Source of the DNA: SZUA-448 sp964602475
GTDB lineage: Bacteria > Bacillota > Clostridia > Lachnospirales > Lachnospiraceae
Assembly: GCA_964602475.1 (NCBI GenBank)
Contig: CAZRRN010000010.1
Location: 1 to 62,969, forward strand
Length of the DNA: 62,969 nucleotides
Direction: 5' to 3'
This document shows positions 7,898 through 15,552 of this stretch, piece after piece (position 1 is the stretch's first letter; each line of letters opens with the position of its first letter). A program made the translations under genes and the position numbers. The notes beneath the pieces are model-generated. The model had not been told where the DNA came from. It ran no database searches and saw only the letters and a program-made list of their open reading frames with translations.

Positions 7898-9481
7898 TTA
7901 GATTAGACTGTCTTCCCAGCATTCAGGAGCTTTTAGTCCAAAAAGGGAAGCTACGGTTGGCGCAACATTTGCTAGACCATAGGTTTTTCCTTCCGTGCTC
8001 TTGATAGTATAGGTGTTTTGCGAATCATAAATAATAAAAGGAACGGGATTCAAAGAGTGAGCAGTACGAATCTGAAGCTCACCTTTTTTGTTTTTTTCGG
8101 CCATTTCGTCGGCATTGCCATGATCGGCAGTCACCAACAGGGTAACATTATATTGATCGCAGACCGGTTTGATTCTTTCCAGTGCAAGATCAACGGAAGA
8201 AACCGCTACAATGGTAGCATCCATGCTTCCGGTATGTCCGACCATATCACCATTTGGGAAGTTGCAGCGAATAAAATCATATTTTTCTGATTTGATTGCT
8301 TCAATAATATCATCGGTAATATCCGCAGACTTCATCCAGGGGCGTTGGTCAAAGCTGACATTGTCGGAAGGAATCTCTTTGAAGGTTTCCAATTCTTCAC
8401 TGAATTTACCGCTCTTGTTGCCGTTCCAGAAATAAGTAACGTGACCGTATTTTTGTGTCTCGGATACCGCATACTGGCTGAGCTTATTTGCGACAAGAAG
8501 CTCGGAAAGCGTATTTGTAATCTCCGGAGGATTAACAAGGAACCGTTTTGGGAGTTTCAGGTCTCCGTCATACTGCAGCATCCCGGCATAGACAACATCC
8601 GGCTTTTTACCACGGTCAAAATATGGCATTTCTTCATTGTCAAAGGCCATGGAGATTTCAATTGCACGGTCACCACGGAAGTTATATAAGATGACACTGT
8701 CCTTATCGACAATCGGACCGACCGGAGTTCCGTTTTCGGCAATAATAAAAGCGGGAAGATCCTGATCAATGGCTCCGGTTTCGCTGCGGAGGGTTGTGAC
8801 TGCTTCGGTAGCAGTTGTAAACTGGCGTCCGATTGCTTTTACGTGGGTATCCCAGCCGAGTTTTACCATATTCCAGTTTGCCTGGTAACGATCCATTGTA
8901 ATCTTCATACGTCCACCGCCACTGGCAATCCGACCGTCAAAGGATGCATCATTTAATTCCTTCAAGGTGTCCTCGAGCTGATCGATATAAGTCAGAGCTG
9001 AAGTTGCAGGTACATCACGTCCGTCAAGAAGCGTATGAATTCGAACCTTTTTAATTCCGCTTGCTTTTACCTGCTTCAGCATACTGATCAGATGAGCAAT
9101 GTTGGAATGAACATTTCCATCGGACAGAAGTCCGAGAAAATGAAGAGTCGAGTTATTTTTCTTTACGTTATCAACAATCTCATTCCATGCTTCGGATTGG
9201 TACATCTTTCCGCTTTCAATGGATTCGTTGACAAGCTTTGCGCCCTGAGAGTAAATCTGTCCGCAGCCAAGTGCATTATGTCCGACTTCACTGTTTCCCA
9301 TGTCGTCATCCGAGGGAAGACCAACTGCGCTGCCGTGAGCTTTCAGACGGATGTTTGGACAATTCTTAAGGAACCAGTCAAGCGTAGGGGTATTTGCTTC
9401 TGTAACAGCATCACCGATTCCTGTTTTGCTGAATCCGACACCGTCCATTACTACGAGTACAACTTGTTTTCTGTTTTTCAA
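7898..9481 (-). CDS. gpmI: 2,3-bisphosphoglycerate-independent phosphoglycerate mutase
   Basis: This Mn-dependent glycolytic enzyme interconverts 3- and 2-phosphoglycerate in the cytoplasm. The 527-residue protein has the alkaline-phosphatase-superfamily signature. The metal-binding VVMDGVG motif is near residue 13. The phosphorylated Ser64 is in DMGNSEVGHNALG. The late metal ligands are in TADHGNADEM and RTAHSLNPVP. The start codon is TTG at 9481: GGAGG lies 7 bases before it and the family begins there. It follows leuS by 39 bases on the same strand and probably shares its transcript. A terminator hairpin lies beyond its end. Confidence 0.97.
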   Translation of the reverse strand: MKNRKQVVLVVMDGVGFSKTGIGDAVTEANTPTLDWFLKNCPNIRLKAHGSAVGLPSDDDMGNSEVGHNALGCGQIYSQGAKLVNESIESGKMYQSEAWNEIVDNVKKNNSTLHFLGLLSDGNVHSNIAHLISMLKQVKASGIKKVRIHTLLDGRDVPATSALTYIDQLEDTLKELNDASFDGRIASGGGRMKITMDRYQANWNMVKLGWDTHVKAIGRQFTTATEAVTTLRSETGAIDQDLPAFIIAENGTPVGPIVDKDSVILYNFRGDRAIEISMAFDNEEMPYFDRGKKPDVVYAGMLQYDGDLKLPKRFLVNPPEITNTLSELLVANKLSQYAVSETQKYGHVTYFWNGNKSGKFSEELETFKEIPSDNVSFDQRPWMKSADITDDIIEAIKSEKYDFIRCNFPNGDMVGHTGSMDATIVAVSSVDLALERIKPVCDQYNVTLLVTADHGNADEMAEKNKKGELQIRTAHSLNPVPFIIYDSQNTYTIKSTEGKTYGLANVAPTVASLFGLKAPECWEDSLI

Positions 9482-9520
9482 AGTAATTCCTCCGTTTATG
9501 ATTATTTCATCAGTATCTGA

Positions 9521-11953
9521 TTATTTTATAACAATATTCAGAATTCTGCCTTTCACATAGATTTCTTTAATAATTGTTTTTCCTGCAAGAATTGCGGCTA
9601 CCGGAGCAAGAGCATGTGCACCAGCGATGACATTTTCCTGTGTTTCATCTACCGGAATCTCAAGCGTTGCCTTTATCTTGCCGTTAATCTGAACAGCAAT
9701 TTCAATCGTTGCTTCCACTGTCTTTTTCTCATCCCATTCCGGCCAGCTGGTCTCATGCAGTTCACCGCCGTAATTCATGATTTCCCAGAGTTCCTCGGTA
9801 ATGTGAGGGGCTACCGGGTTGAGCAGAACCAGAAATGTCTTAAATTCACCGCGTGTTACTCTGCCGAGTTTATAGAATTCATTAATCAGAGACATCATCG
9901 CAGCAAGCGCGGTATTATATTTCATATTCTCGAAATCCTGGCTGACCTTTTTGATGGTCTGGTGCATTCTGGTTTCAAGCTCTTTGGAATAACCTTCTTC
10001 ATCGGTTATAATATCTTGAAGCTTAAAGACACGATCCAGAAAACGGCGGCAGCCACGGACTCCTTCGTTGGACCAGGAGGCACTCAGGTCGAAAGCACCG
10101 ATAAACATTTCATAGGTTCGTAAAGTATCGGCACCAAATTCGTTAACGATATCGTCCGGATTAATAACATTGCCGCGAGACTTGGACATCTTTTCGCCGT
10201 TATCACCGAGAATCATTCCGTGTGAGGTACGCTTCATATAAGGTTCGGGAGTATTTACAAGCCCAAGATCGAACAGTACCTTATGCCAGAACCGGGAGTA
10301 AAGCAGATGGAGTGTTGTATGCTCCATACCGCCGTTGTACCAGTCGACCGGCATCCAGTAGTCGAGAGCTTCTTTGCTTGCGAATTCCTTGTCATTGTGC
10401 GGATCGATATAACGCAGGAAATACCAGGATGAACCGGCCCACTGGGGCATGGTATCCGTCTCTCTCTTTGCAGGACCGCCACAGCACGGGCAGGTTGTGT
10501 TGACCCAATCGGTCATTGCGGCTAGAGGGGATTCACCGTTGTCGGTCGGCATGTAGCTGTCCACATCCGGAAGTCTGAGCGGTAGCGCACTTTCAGGAAG
10601 CGCGACAAACCCGCATTTATCACATTTTACCAACGGAATCGGTTCACCCCAGTAACGCTGACGGGAAAATACCCAGTCACGGAGTTTAAAGTTCACCTTT
10701 TTTGTGCCGATTCCCTTTTCTTCAAGCCAAGTTGAAATCGCGGCCTTCGCATCAATAACGGACAGGCCGTTCAGAAAATCGGAATTAATCAGCGTTCCGG
10801 TTGCAACATCGGTAAAAGCGGCGGCTTGAACATCCACAACTGCAGCAGCGTCCTGACTTGCAACAACCTGTATAATCGGAAGATCAAATTTCTTGGCAAA
10901 GTCCCAGTCACGTTCGTCATGGGCAGGAACGGCCATAATTGCACCTGTTCCATAGGACATCAGAACATAATCGGAAATCCAGATCGGAATCTCTTCTCCG
11001 TTAACCGGATTAATTGCAGTGAGTCCGTCAAGACAGACACCGGTCTTATCCTTTGCAAGCTCGGTGCGTTCAAAGTCGGACTTGCGTGCAGCGACTTCGC
11101 GGTAATTGCAGACATCATCATAGTTTTTAATACTGTCTTTGTATTTATCGATATAAGGGTGCTCCGGTGAAATGACCATATAGGTTGCACCGAACAGCGT
11201 GTCGGGACGCGTCGTATAAACCCTCAAAACATCATCCCGGTTGCTTAAGCGAAAGTCAACTTCAGCGCCTTCGCTTCTGCCAATCCAGTTCCTCTGTGAC
11301 ACCTTTACCTTGTCAATATAATCAACCAGATCAAGATCTTTAATCAGACGATCGGCATAAGCAGTAATCTTCAGCATCCATTGACTCTTGACCTTTCGAA
11401 CTACCGGACCACCGCAGCGCTCACAGACACCGCCGACGACCTCCTCGTTGGCAAGCCCAACCTTACAGCAGGTACACCAGTTGATTGGCATTTCAGTCTT
11501 ATATGCCAGTCCCTTTTCAAATAATTTAAGAAAAATCCATTGGGTCCATTTATAGTAGTTAGGATCCGTGGTATTGATTTCTCTGTCCCAGTCGAAGGAG
11601 TAACCAAGAGAACACAGCTGTTTCTTGAACCGTGCAACATTGGTCTTGGTAACAAGCTTCGGGTGGATTCTGTTCTGGATTGCATAATTCTCAGTCGGGA
11701 GTCCGAAGGCGTCCCAGCCCATCGGATAGAGCACATTATAGCCCTGCAGCCGACGTTTTCTGGCAATGATATCAAGTGCGGTGTAGGGTCTTGGATGACC
11801 CACATGAAGCCCCTGCCCGGATGGATAGGGAAACTCTACAAGGGCATAGAACTTCGGCTTCGAATAGTCCGTGCCGGTCTTAAAAGCTTTTTCATTCTCC
11901 CATCTCTCCTGCCACTTTTTTTCAATGACCTTCGGGTTGTACAAAACTGACAT
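9521..11953 (-). CDS. leuS: Leucyl-tRNA synthetase
   Basis: A class I aminoacyl-tRNA synthetase charging tRNA-Leu, 810 residues when begun at 11953. GAGG lies just before that ATG. The open frame runs 39 codons further upstream through a hairpin-rich leader, which I exclude. The HIGH motif appears as HVGH at 50-53. The KMSKS motif starts at Lys588. The CP1 editing domain lies between them, with CxxC pairs of zinc-type fingers (CTCCKVG...CERCG and CDKCG...CPCCG). It is followed by gpmI. Unusually for a Firmicutes synthetase leader, no T-box motif is visible upstream. Confidence 0.97.
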   Translation of the reverse strand: MSVLYNPKVIEKKWQERWENEKAFKTGTDYSKPKFYALVEFPYPSGQGLHVGHPRPYTALDIIARKRRLQGYNVLYPMGWDAFGLPTENYAIQNRIHPKLVTKTNVARFKKQLCSLGYSFDWDREINTTDPNYYKWTQWIFLKLFEKGLAYKTEMPINWCTCCKVGLANEEVVGGVCERCGGPVVRKVKSQWMLKITAYADRLIKDLDLVDYIDKVKVSQRNWIGRSEGAEVDFRLSNRDDVLRVYTTRPDTLFGATYMVISPEHPYIDKYKDSIKNYDDVCNYREVAARKSDFERTELAKDKTGVCLDGLTAINPVNGEEIPIWISDYVLMSYGTGAIMAVPAHDERDWDFAKKFDLPIIQVVASQDAAAVVDVQAAAFTDVATGTLINSDFLNGLSVIDAKAAISTWLEEKGIGTKKVNFKLRDWVFSRQRYWGEPIPLVKCDKCGFVALPESALPLRLPDVDSYMPTDNGESPLAAMTDWVNTTCPCCGGPAKRETDTMPQWAGSSWYFLRYIDPHNDKEFASKEALDYWMPVDWYNGGMEHTTLHLLYSRFWHKVLFDLGLVNTPEPYMKRTSHGMILGDNGEKMSKSRGNVINPDDIVNEFGADTLRTYEMFIGAFDLSASWSNEGVRGCRRFLDRVFKLQDIITDEEGYSKELETRMHQTIKKVSQDFENMKYNTALAAMMSLINEFYKLGRVTRGEFKTFLVLLNPVAPHITEELWEIMNYGGELHETSWPEWDEKKTVEATIEIAVQINGKIKATLEIPVDETQENVIAGAHALAPVAAILAGKTIIKEIYVKGRILNIVIK

Positions 11954-12108
11954 AAATACCTCATTCCTACCGTTTCCGGTATATATTTTTAATATGGTAA
12001 AGGTCTTTCCGCCTCCGTTCCGGAGATGAAAAGACCTGTTTCTCAAGCTAGGTTTCGGTTTCCAGTACATCTTAGAAAGCGTTGTTATTTCTAAATGAAA
12101 ACGGTTTG
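11954..12108 (-). promoter_or_regulatory. Structured leader of leuS without T-box motifs
   Basis: The ~150-base leader contains two mutually exclusive stems that share one AGGT segment. One is ACCT/AGGT (short). The other is a long stem with AGGTCTTT and AAAGACCT arms enclosing a CTCCG/CGGAG hairpin. A small ACCG-GAAA-CGGT hairpin precedes the ribosome-binding site. The T-box signature AGGGTGGNACCGCG is absent. An attenuation switch is possible but not shown. Confidence 0.4.
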
Positions 12109-12115
12109 TGGTTTC

Positions 12116-12143
12116 ATTTTATCATGAGAGGGTGGAATGTCAA
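12116..12143 (-). promoter_or_regulatory. SigmaA promoter of leuS-gpmI
   Basis: Read on the minus strand: TTGACA (12143-12138), a 16-base spacer and TAAAAT (12121-12116). It is about 160 bases upstream of the leuS start. Confidence 0.75.
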
Positions 12144-12174
12144 GTGTTTTCTTGTCTTCTAAGCGTGTTCGGAT

Positions 12175-14241
12175 TCAGCTGTTTTCGGGAAGCTGGTTGT
12201 TGTAAAGAGACAATACAATCTCAACGACATCCGGATCAAACTGGGAGCCGGAGCAGGCTTTCAGCTCCAAGAGGGCATCTGTTACCGGGATTGCCGAATG
12301 GTAAGGCCGGTCATGGGTCATAACATCAAACGAGTCCACTACGGTCAAAATCCGTGAAAGAAGAGGAATTGCTGTCTCCTTTAGTTCGTTCGGATATCCG
12401 GTTCCGTCCCAGCGTTCGTGGTGGCAGAGAATCAGGTTGGAAATACTGCTGAGTTCCTGCGAGGTGTTAGCGATATGATATCCCTTGATGGTATGCTGTT
12501 TCATCAGTTCCCATTCGCTGACGGTCAGCTTGCCGGGTTTGCGAAGAAGATTGCTCGGGATGGAAAGCTTTCCGATATCGTGCAGAATTGCAAGAAGCTC
12601 CAGTGAGGTCAGGTCGGCATCGGAAAGCCCCATACGGATTCCGACCATACGGGAAAGCGTTTTAACACGTTCGCAGTGTTCCTCTGTTTCAAAATCACTC
12701 TGGCTGAGGGTTTTCATCAGCGAGGTGACAAGGGAGCTTTTTGTACTTTTATGGTTCAGCAGTTTCTTGCAGATCATATTATTGCGAGCGGTAGACAAAA
12801 GGTGCTGCAGATTGTCATCATGTGCTTCGGTCTTACAGGCAACACCGAAGGCGATGGATAGTTCAAATTCAAAGGAATGCCGATGTTCGATGTCTGACAG
12901 AATGGAGCGGGCAAGGTCAAGGGCAATATTTTCCGAAATGTGCGGAAGTATCATAACCGTTTCGTCTCCATCCAAGCGTGCGAGATATGCATCGGTCGGA
13001 GCAGCGGCACGAATGGAGGTTGCCACATACCAAATCACATGATCGCCCATGGCTTCTCCGAATACGCTGTTTATCGTCTTCAGGCTGTCAATATCGCAGA
13101 CAACAATTGAGATGGGGAGAGTCTCATTCTTATCGAATTCAATCAGAGTATTGTCAAAGTGGTGTTTGTTGTACAGACCCGTCAGTGAATCGACATTTGC
13201 AAGCTGTTCAAGAGTGTTGTACATTTCAGTCTGTTTTGTAAGGTCGTGAAAGACAAAAAACTTGCCTAAAATCCGGTCATGCGAATCCCGAAGCAGTTTG
13301 TAATGAACACGGTAATAAAAATTTTTAGAGCCGCGAAGCAGTGATATTTCAGCAGATGATTCCAACTCACCGGTGATCTGCATATTCTGAAGATTCATTA
13401 ACGTAAGAAATTCTGTGAGCTTCATTTCGTATTCGTTCTTATGGTCAATCGGAAGTGTCCGAGCCGTACATTCACTCATGTCAATCAGAAAATCTTCATT
13501 ATCAAATAAAACAATCGGAGTTGAAATGTAGGTAAATACCTGGGATCTTACCTGAGTGGTGAGAATTTTCGGGTGGTATACGAAGGTATAAAAATACAAG
13601 ATGACACAATAGACGGTATAAAATAAAATTGAAGTATCCGGACCCTTCGAGCTGGCAACATAAAGGAAAACTGCATTCACCAGGACAATAACCAGTATGG
13701 AGACGCTTATTAACAGATATTTTCTGGTATAAACAAAAGCAACCGTACAGCACTTATAGATGAATATTGCAAAGAATAAGACCAGCAGAAAGTAACTGAA
13801 AGCCAGATGGGCATTAAACAGAGGTTTTTTTACATAGCCAAAATAATATTCACCGTCGTAATAGTTGAGATTATAAGAAATGGCACGTTCATGCCATGGA
13901 TTAGTAATGAGAATCAAGGTGTCAATTCCGGCCAGGATATACATTGGTATAAGCCAGTATTGTTTATTCTTATGCAGGTCACAGTAGACACTCGCAAAGC
14001 GCAGAAGGGAAACCAGAACCAAATCAATACTGATAAATTCAAGACTATGACAGATTGAGGCAACCATATAGTTACTATTCAGTAAATAGCATGCATAGGA
14101 GGTGACTGTCAGAAGAGAAAAAAGCATAGCAGTACCAAGCGTCTTTGCAACGAGCGTTTTTTTCCGGTAAGTCATAACGGTTAACACCGTATCAAATAGT
14201 GCACATGCCAGATAAACCAATGCTAATAAGTGCTTACTCAT
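12175..14241 (-). CDS. 7TM sensor with degenerate GGDEF and HD-GYP domains (cyclic-di-GMP turnover)
   Basis: A membrane protein of 688 residues. The first ~220 residues contain about seven hydrophobic helices resembling the histidine-kinase-type 7TM sensor region. A short PAS-like stretch follows. A GGDEF domain (about 330-490) has its signature degraded to DGDET near residue 423, although the DIDSLK metal site is kept. The C-terminal HD-GYP domain carries HDIGK (about 553) and HHERWDGTGYP (607-617). It is therefore predicted to degrade cyclic-di-GMP, with a GGDEF domain that may be regulatory rather than catalytic. The gene lies 41 bases downstream of a second HD-GYP gene on the same strand, probably one operon. 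Its ligand is unknown. Confidence 0.9.
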   Translation of the reverse strand: MSKHLLALVYLACALFDTVLTVMTYRKKTLVAKTLGTAMLFSLLTVTSYACYLLNSNYMVASICHSLEFISIDLVLVSLLRFASVYCDLHKNKQYWLIPMYILAGIDTLILITNPWHERAISYNLNYYDGEYYFGYVKKPLFNAHLAFSYFLLVLFFAIFIYKCCTVAFVYTRKYLLISVSILVIVLVNAVFLYVASSKGPDTSILFYTVYCVILYFYTFVYHPKILTTQVRSQVFTYISTPIVLFDNEDFLIDMSECTARTLPIDHKNEYEMKLTEFLTLMNLQNMQITGELESSAEISLLRGSKNFYYRVHYKLLRDSHDRILGKFFVFHDLTKQTEMYNTLEQLANVDSLTGLYNKHHFDNTLIEFDKNETLPISIVVCDIDSLKTINSVFGEAMGDHVIWYVATSIRAAAPTDAYLARLDGDETVMILPHISENIALDLARSILSDIEHRHSFEFELSIAFGVACKTEAHDDNLQHLLSTARNNMICKKLLNHKSTKSSLVTSLMKTLSQSDFETEEHCERVKTLSRMVGIRMGLSDADLTSLELLAILHDIGKLSIPSNLLRKPGKLTVSEWELMKQHTIKGYHIANTSQELSSISNLILCHHERWDGTGYPNELKETAIPLLSRILTVVDSFDVMTHDRPYHSAIPVTDALLELKACSGSQFDPDVVEIVLSLYNNQLPENS

Positions 14242-14282
14242 GAAGGAACATCCTTTGCATTTTACTTTCTATCACGGGACAA

Positions 14283-15365
14283 TCAGCACAGAGCCCGGAT
14301 GAAGATATCTTTTTCTTTTGCAAGATCAATAAAGTCTGATCCGATCTTAATTATCGGACGTGAGAGCTGCTGCGGATTGATCATAACAACCTCGCCGACC
14401 AGAGAGTTTGAAAGAAGAACGGGAACTCCGATATAGGCCTGCACAATCCGGGTCAAAAACGGCAGCAGGTAAGAGGTTTCGAATTTTGCATAGCCGTTGC
14501 GTTCGAATTCAGCAACAACATCAAAGGGACTGATGCTTTCGCGATAGGTACGTAGGGCGGTCATTGCATCATAAACATCAGCAATTGCAACAATTTTTGC
14601 GAAAGAGGTAATTTCGTTGCCAACAAGATGATTCGGATATCCGGAGCCGTCCATTCGTTCATGATGCATCAAAATTGCGTCGCGCACACGGGAATCCAAA
14701 TCATAAGGAGCCATGATTGATGCTCCGTAGGAAGGATGCTGTTTGATAATTTCAAACTCTTCATCTGTCAGACGCGTAGGTTTGTTAATCAGCTCATACG
14801 GAATTAAAAGCTTTCCGACATCGTGAATCATTCCGGCAAAGGTCAGTTGCCGCAGATCCTCTTCGTTAAAATCAAGCCATATCCCGATGGAATTGCATAT
14901 CAGGGAAACGTTCAGGCAATGCATGTAGGTTGAGTCATCATAGTCCCGCATGCAGTGCAGAAGATCGAATACCTGAGTCGGACTGTAGCTTTCTTCCGTA
15001 AGCGAATATGCTGCTTCGGTTAAAACATTTGGATCATATTCTCTGGTATCCGAATCGGTAAGCTTTTGAAATTCATCACGAACAAAATTGGAGGTGGCCT
15101 GATAATTCTTCTGAAACTTCTTAAATTCCGGAGTCGAACGGACTTTGTTCCAGTGGCTGACAGAGGCTTTATCAATACATTCGGAAACTGAATCCGGAAT
15201 AAAAACAGGTACCTTGTTAATCCGGAACAGCTTCATTTTAGTAATATTCTTTGCTGATATCATTGCCTGCTTTTCCAGTAACGCTGTTCCGTCCGGAAGA
15301 TAAATCGTATCCGCCAGAATCATTCCCGGCAAAAGCTGGTCTAACGACAGATAGTATACTTTCAT
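14283..15365 (-). CDS. HD-GYP domain protein (predicted cyclic-di-GMP phosphodiesterase)
   Basis: A soluble 360-residue protein. The N-terminal ~60 residues form a small domain (PGMILADTIY...) typical of HD-GYP proteins without a receiver domain. The HD-GYP core has HDVGK near residue 179 and HHERMDGSGYP near 233, so both metal and GYP motifs are intact. It ends in a conserved ~70-residue tail shared with the paralogue at 46326-47414 (LARPIIKVG-like segment). The start has GAGAGG 4 bases upstream. A promoter reading TTGTTT, 17 bases, TATAAT lies at 15462-15434 on this strand. It is first in an operon with the 7TM-GGDEF-HD-GYP gene. Confidence 0.93.
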   Translation of the reverse strand: MKVYYLSLDQLLPGMILADTIYLPDGTALLEKQAMISAKNITKMKLFRINKVPVFIPDSVSECIDKASVSHWNKVRSTPEFKKFQKNYQATSNFVRDEFQKLTDSDTREYDPNVLTEAAYSLTEESYSPTQVFDLLHCMRDYDDSTYMHCLNVSLICNSIGIWLDFNEEDLRQLTFAGMIHDVGKLLIPYELINKPTRLTDEEFEIIKQHPSYGASIMAPYDLDSRVRDAILMHHERMDGSGYPNHLVGNEITSFAKIVAIADVYDAMTALRTYRESISPFDVVAEFERNGYAKFETSYLLPFLTRIVQAYIGVPVLLSNSLVGEVVMINPQQLSRPIIKIGSDFIDLAKEKDIFIRALC

Positions 15366-15433
15366 AGGCCCTCTCAGAAAACGGAGTTTCTCTCCGGTAA
15401 GAAAACAGGATTAGAATCAACTATATTTGTTAA

Positions 15434-15462
15434 ATTATACTTCTTTTTTAGTAAATAAACAA
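15434..15462 (-). promoter_or_regulatory. SigmaA promoter of the HD-GYP operon
   Basis: Minus strand: TTGTTT (15462-15457), 17-base spacer, TATAAT (15439-15434). It is divergent from the PBP gene. A CGGAG/CTCCG hairpin lies in the leader just before the ribosome-binding site (about 15381-15395). Confidence 0.6.
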
Positions 15463-15552
15463 GATTTATATTTATTTCAGTTATTATTTTCGCGGCAAAA
15501 TCCGAAGAACAAAGAGAAGAAGTCTGCGATTAGTCATCGCATAGAGGAAAAA

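Noticed and set aside
11954..12143. Expected T-box riboswitch before leuS
   Set aside because: The antiterminator signature and specifier-loop features are absent; only other stems are present.
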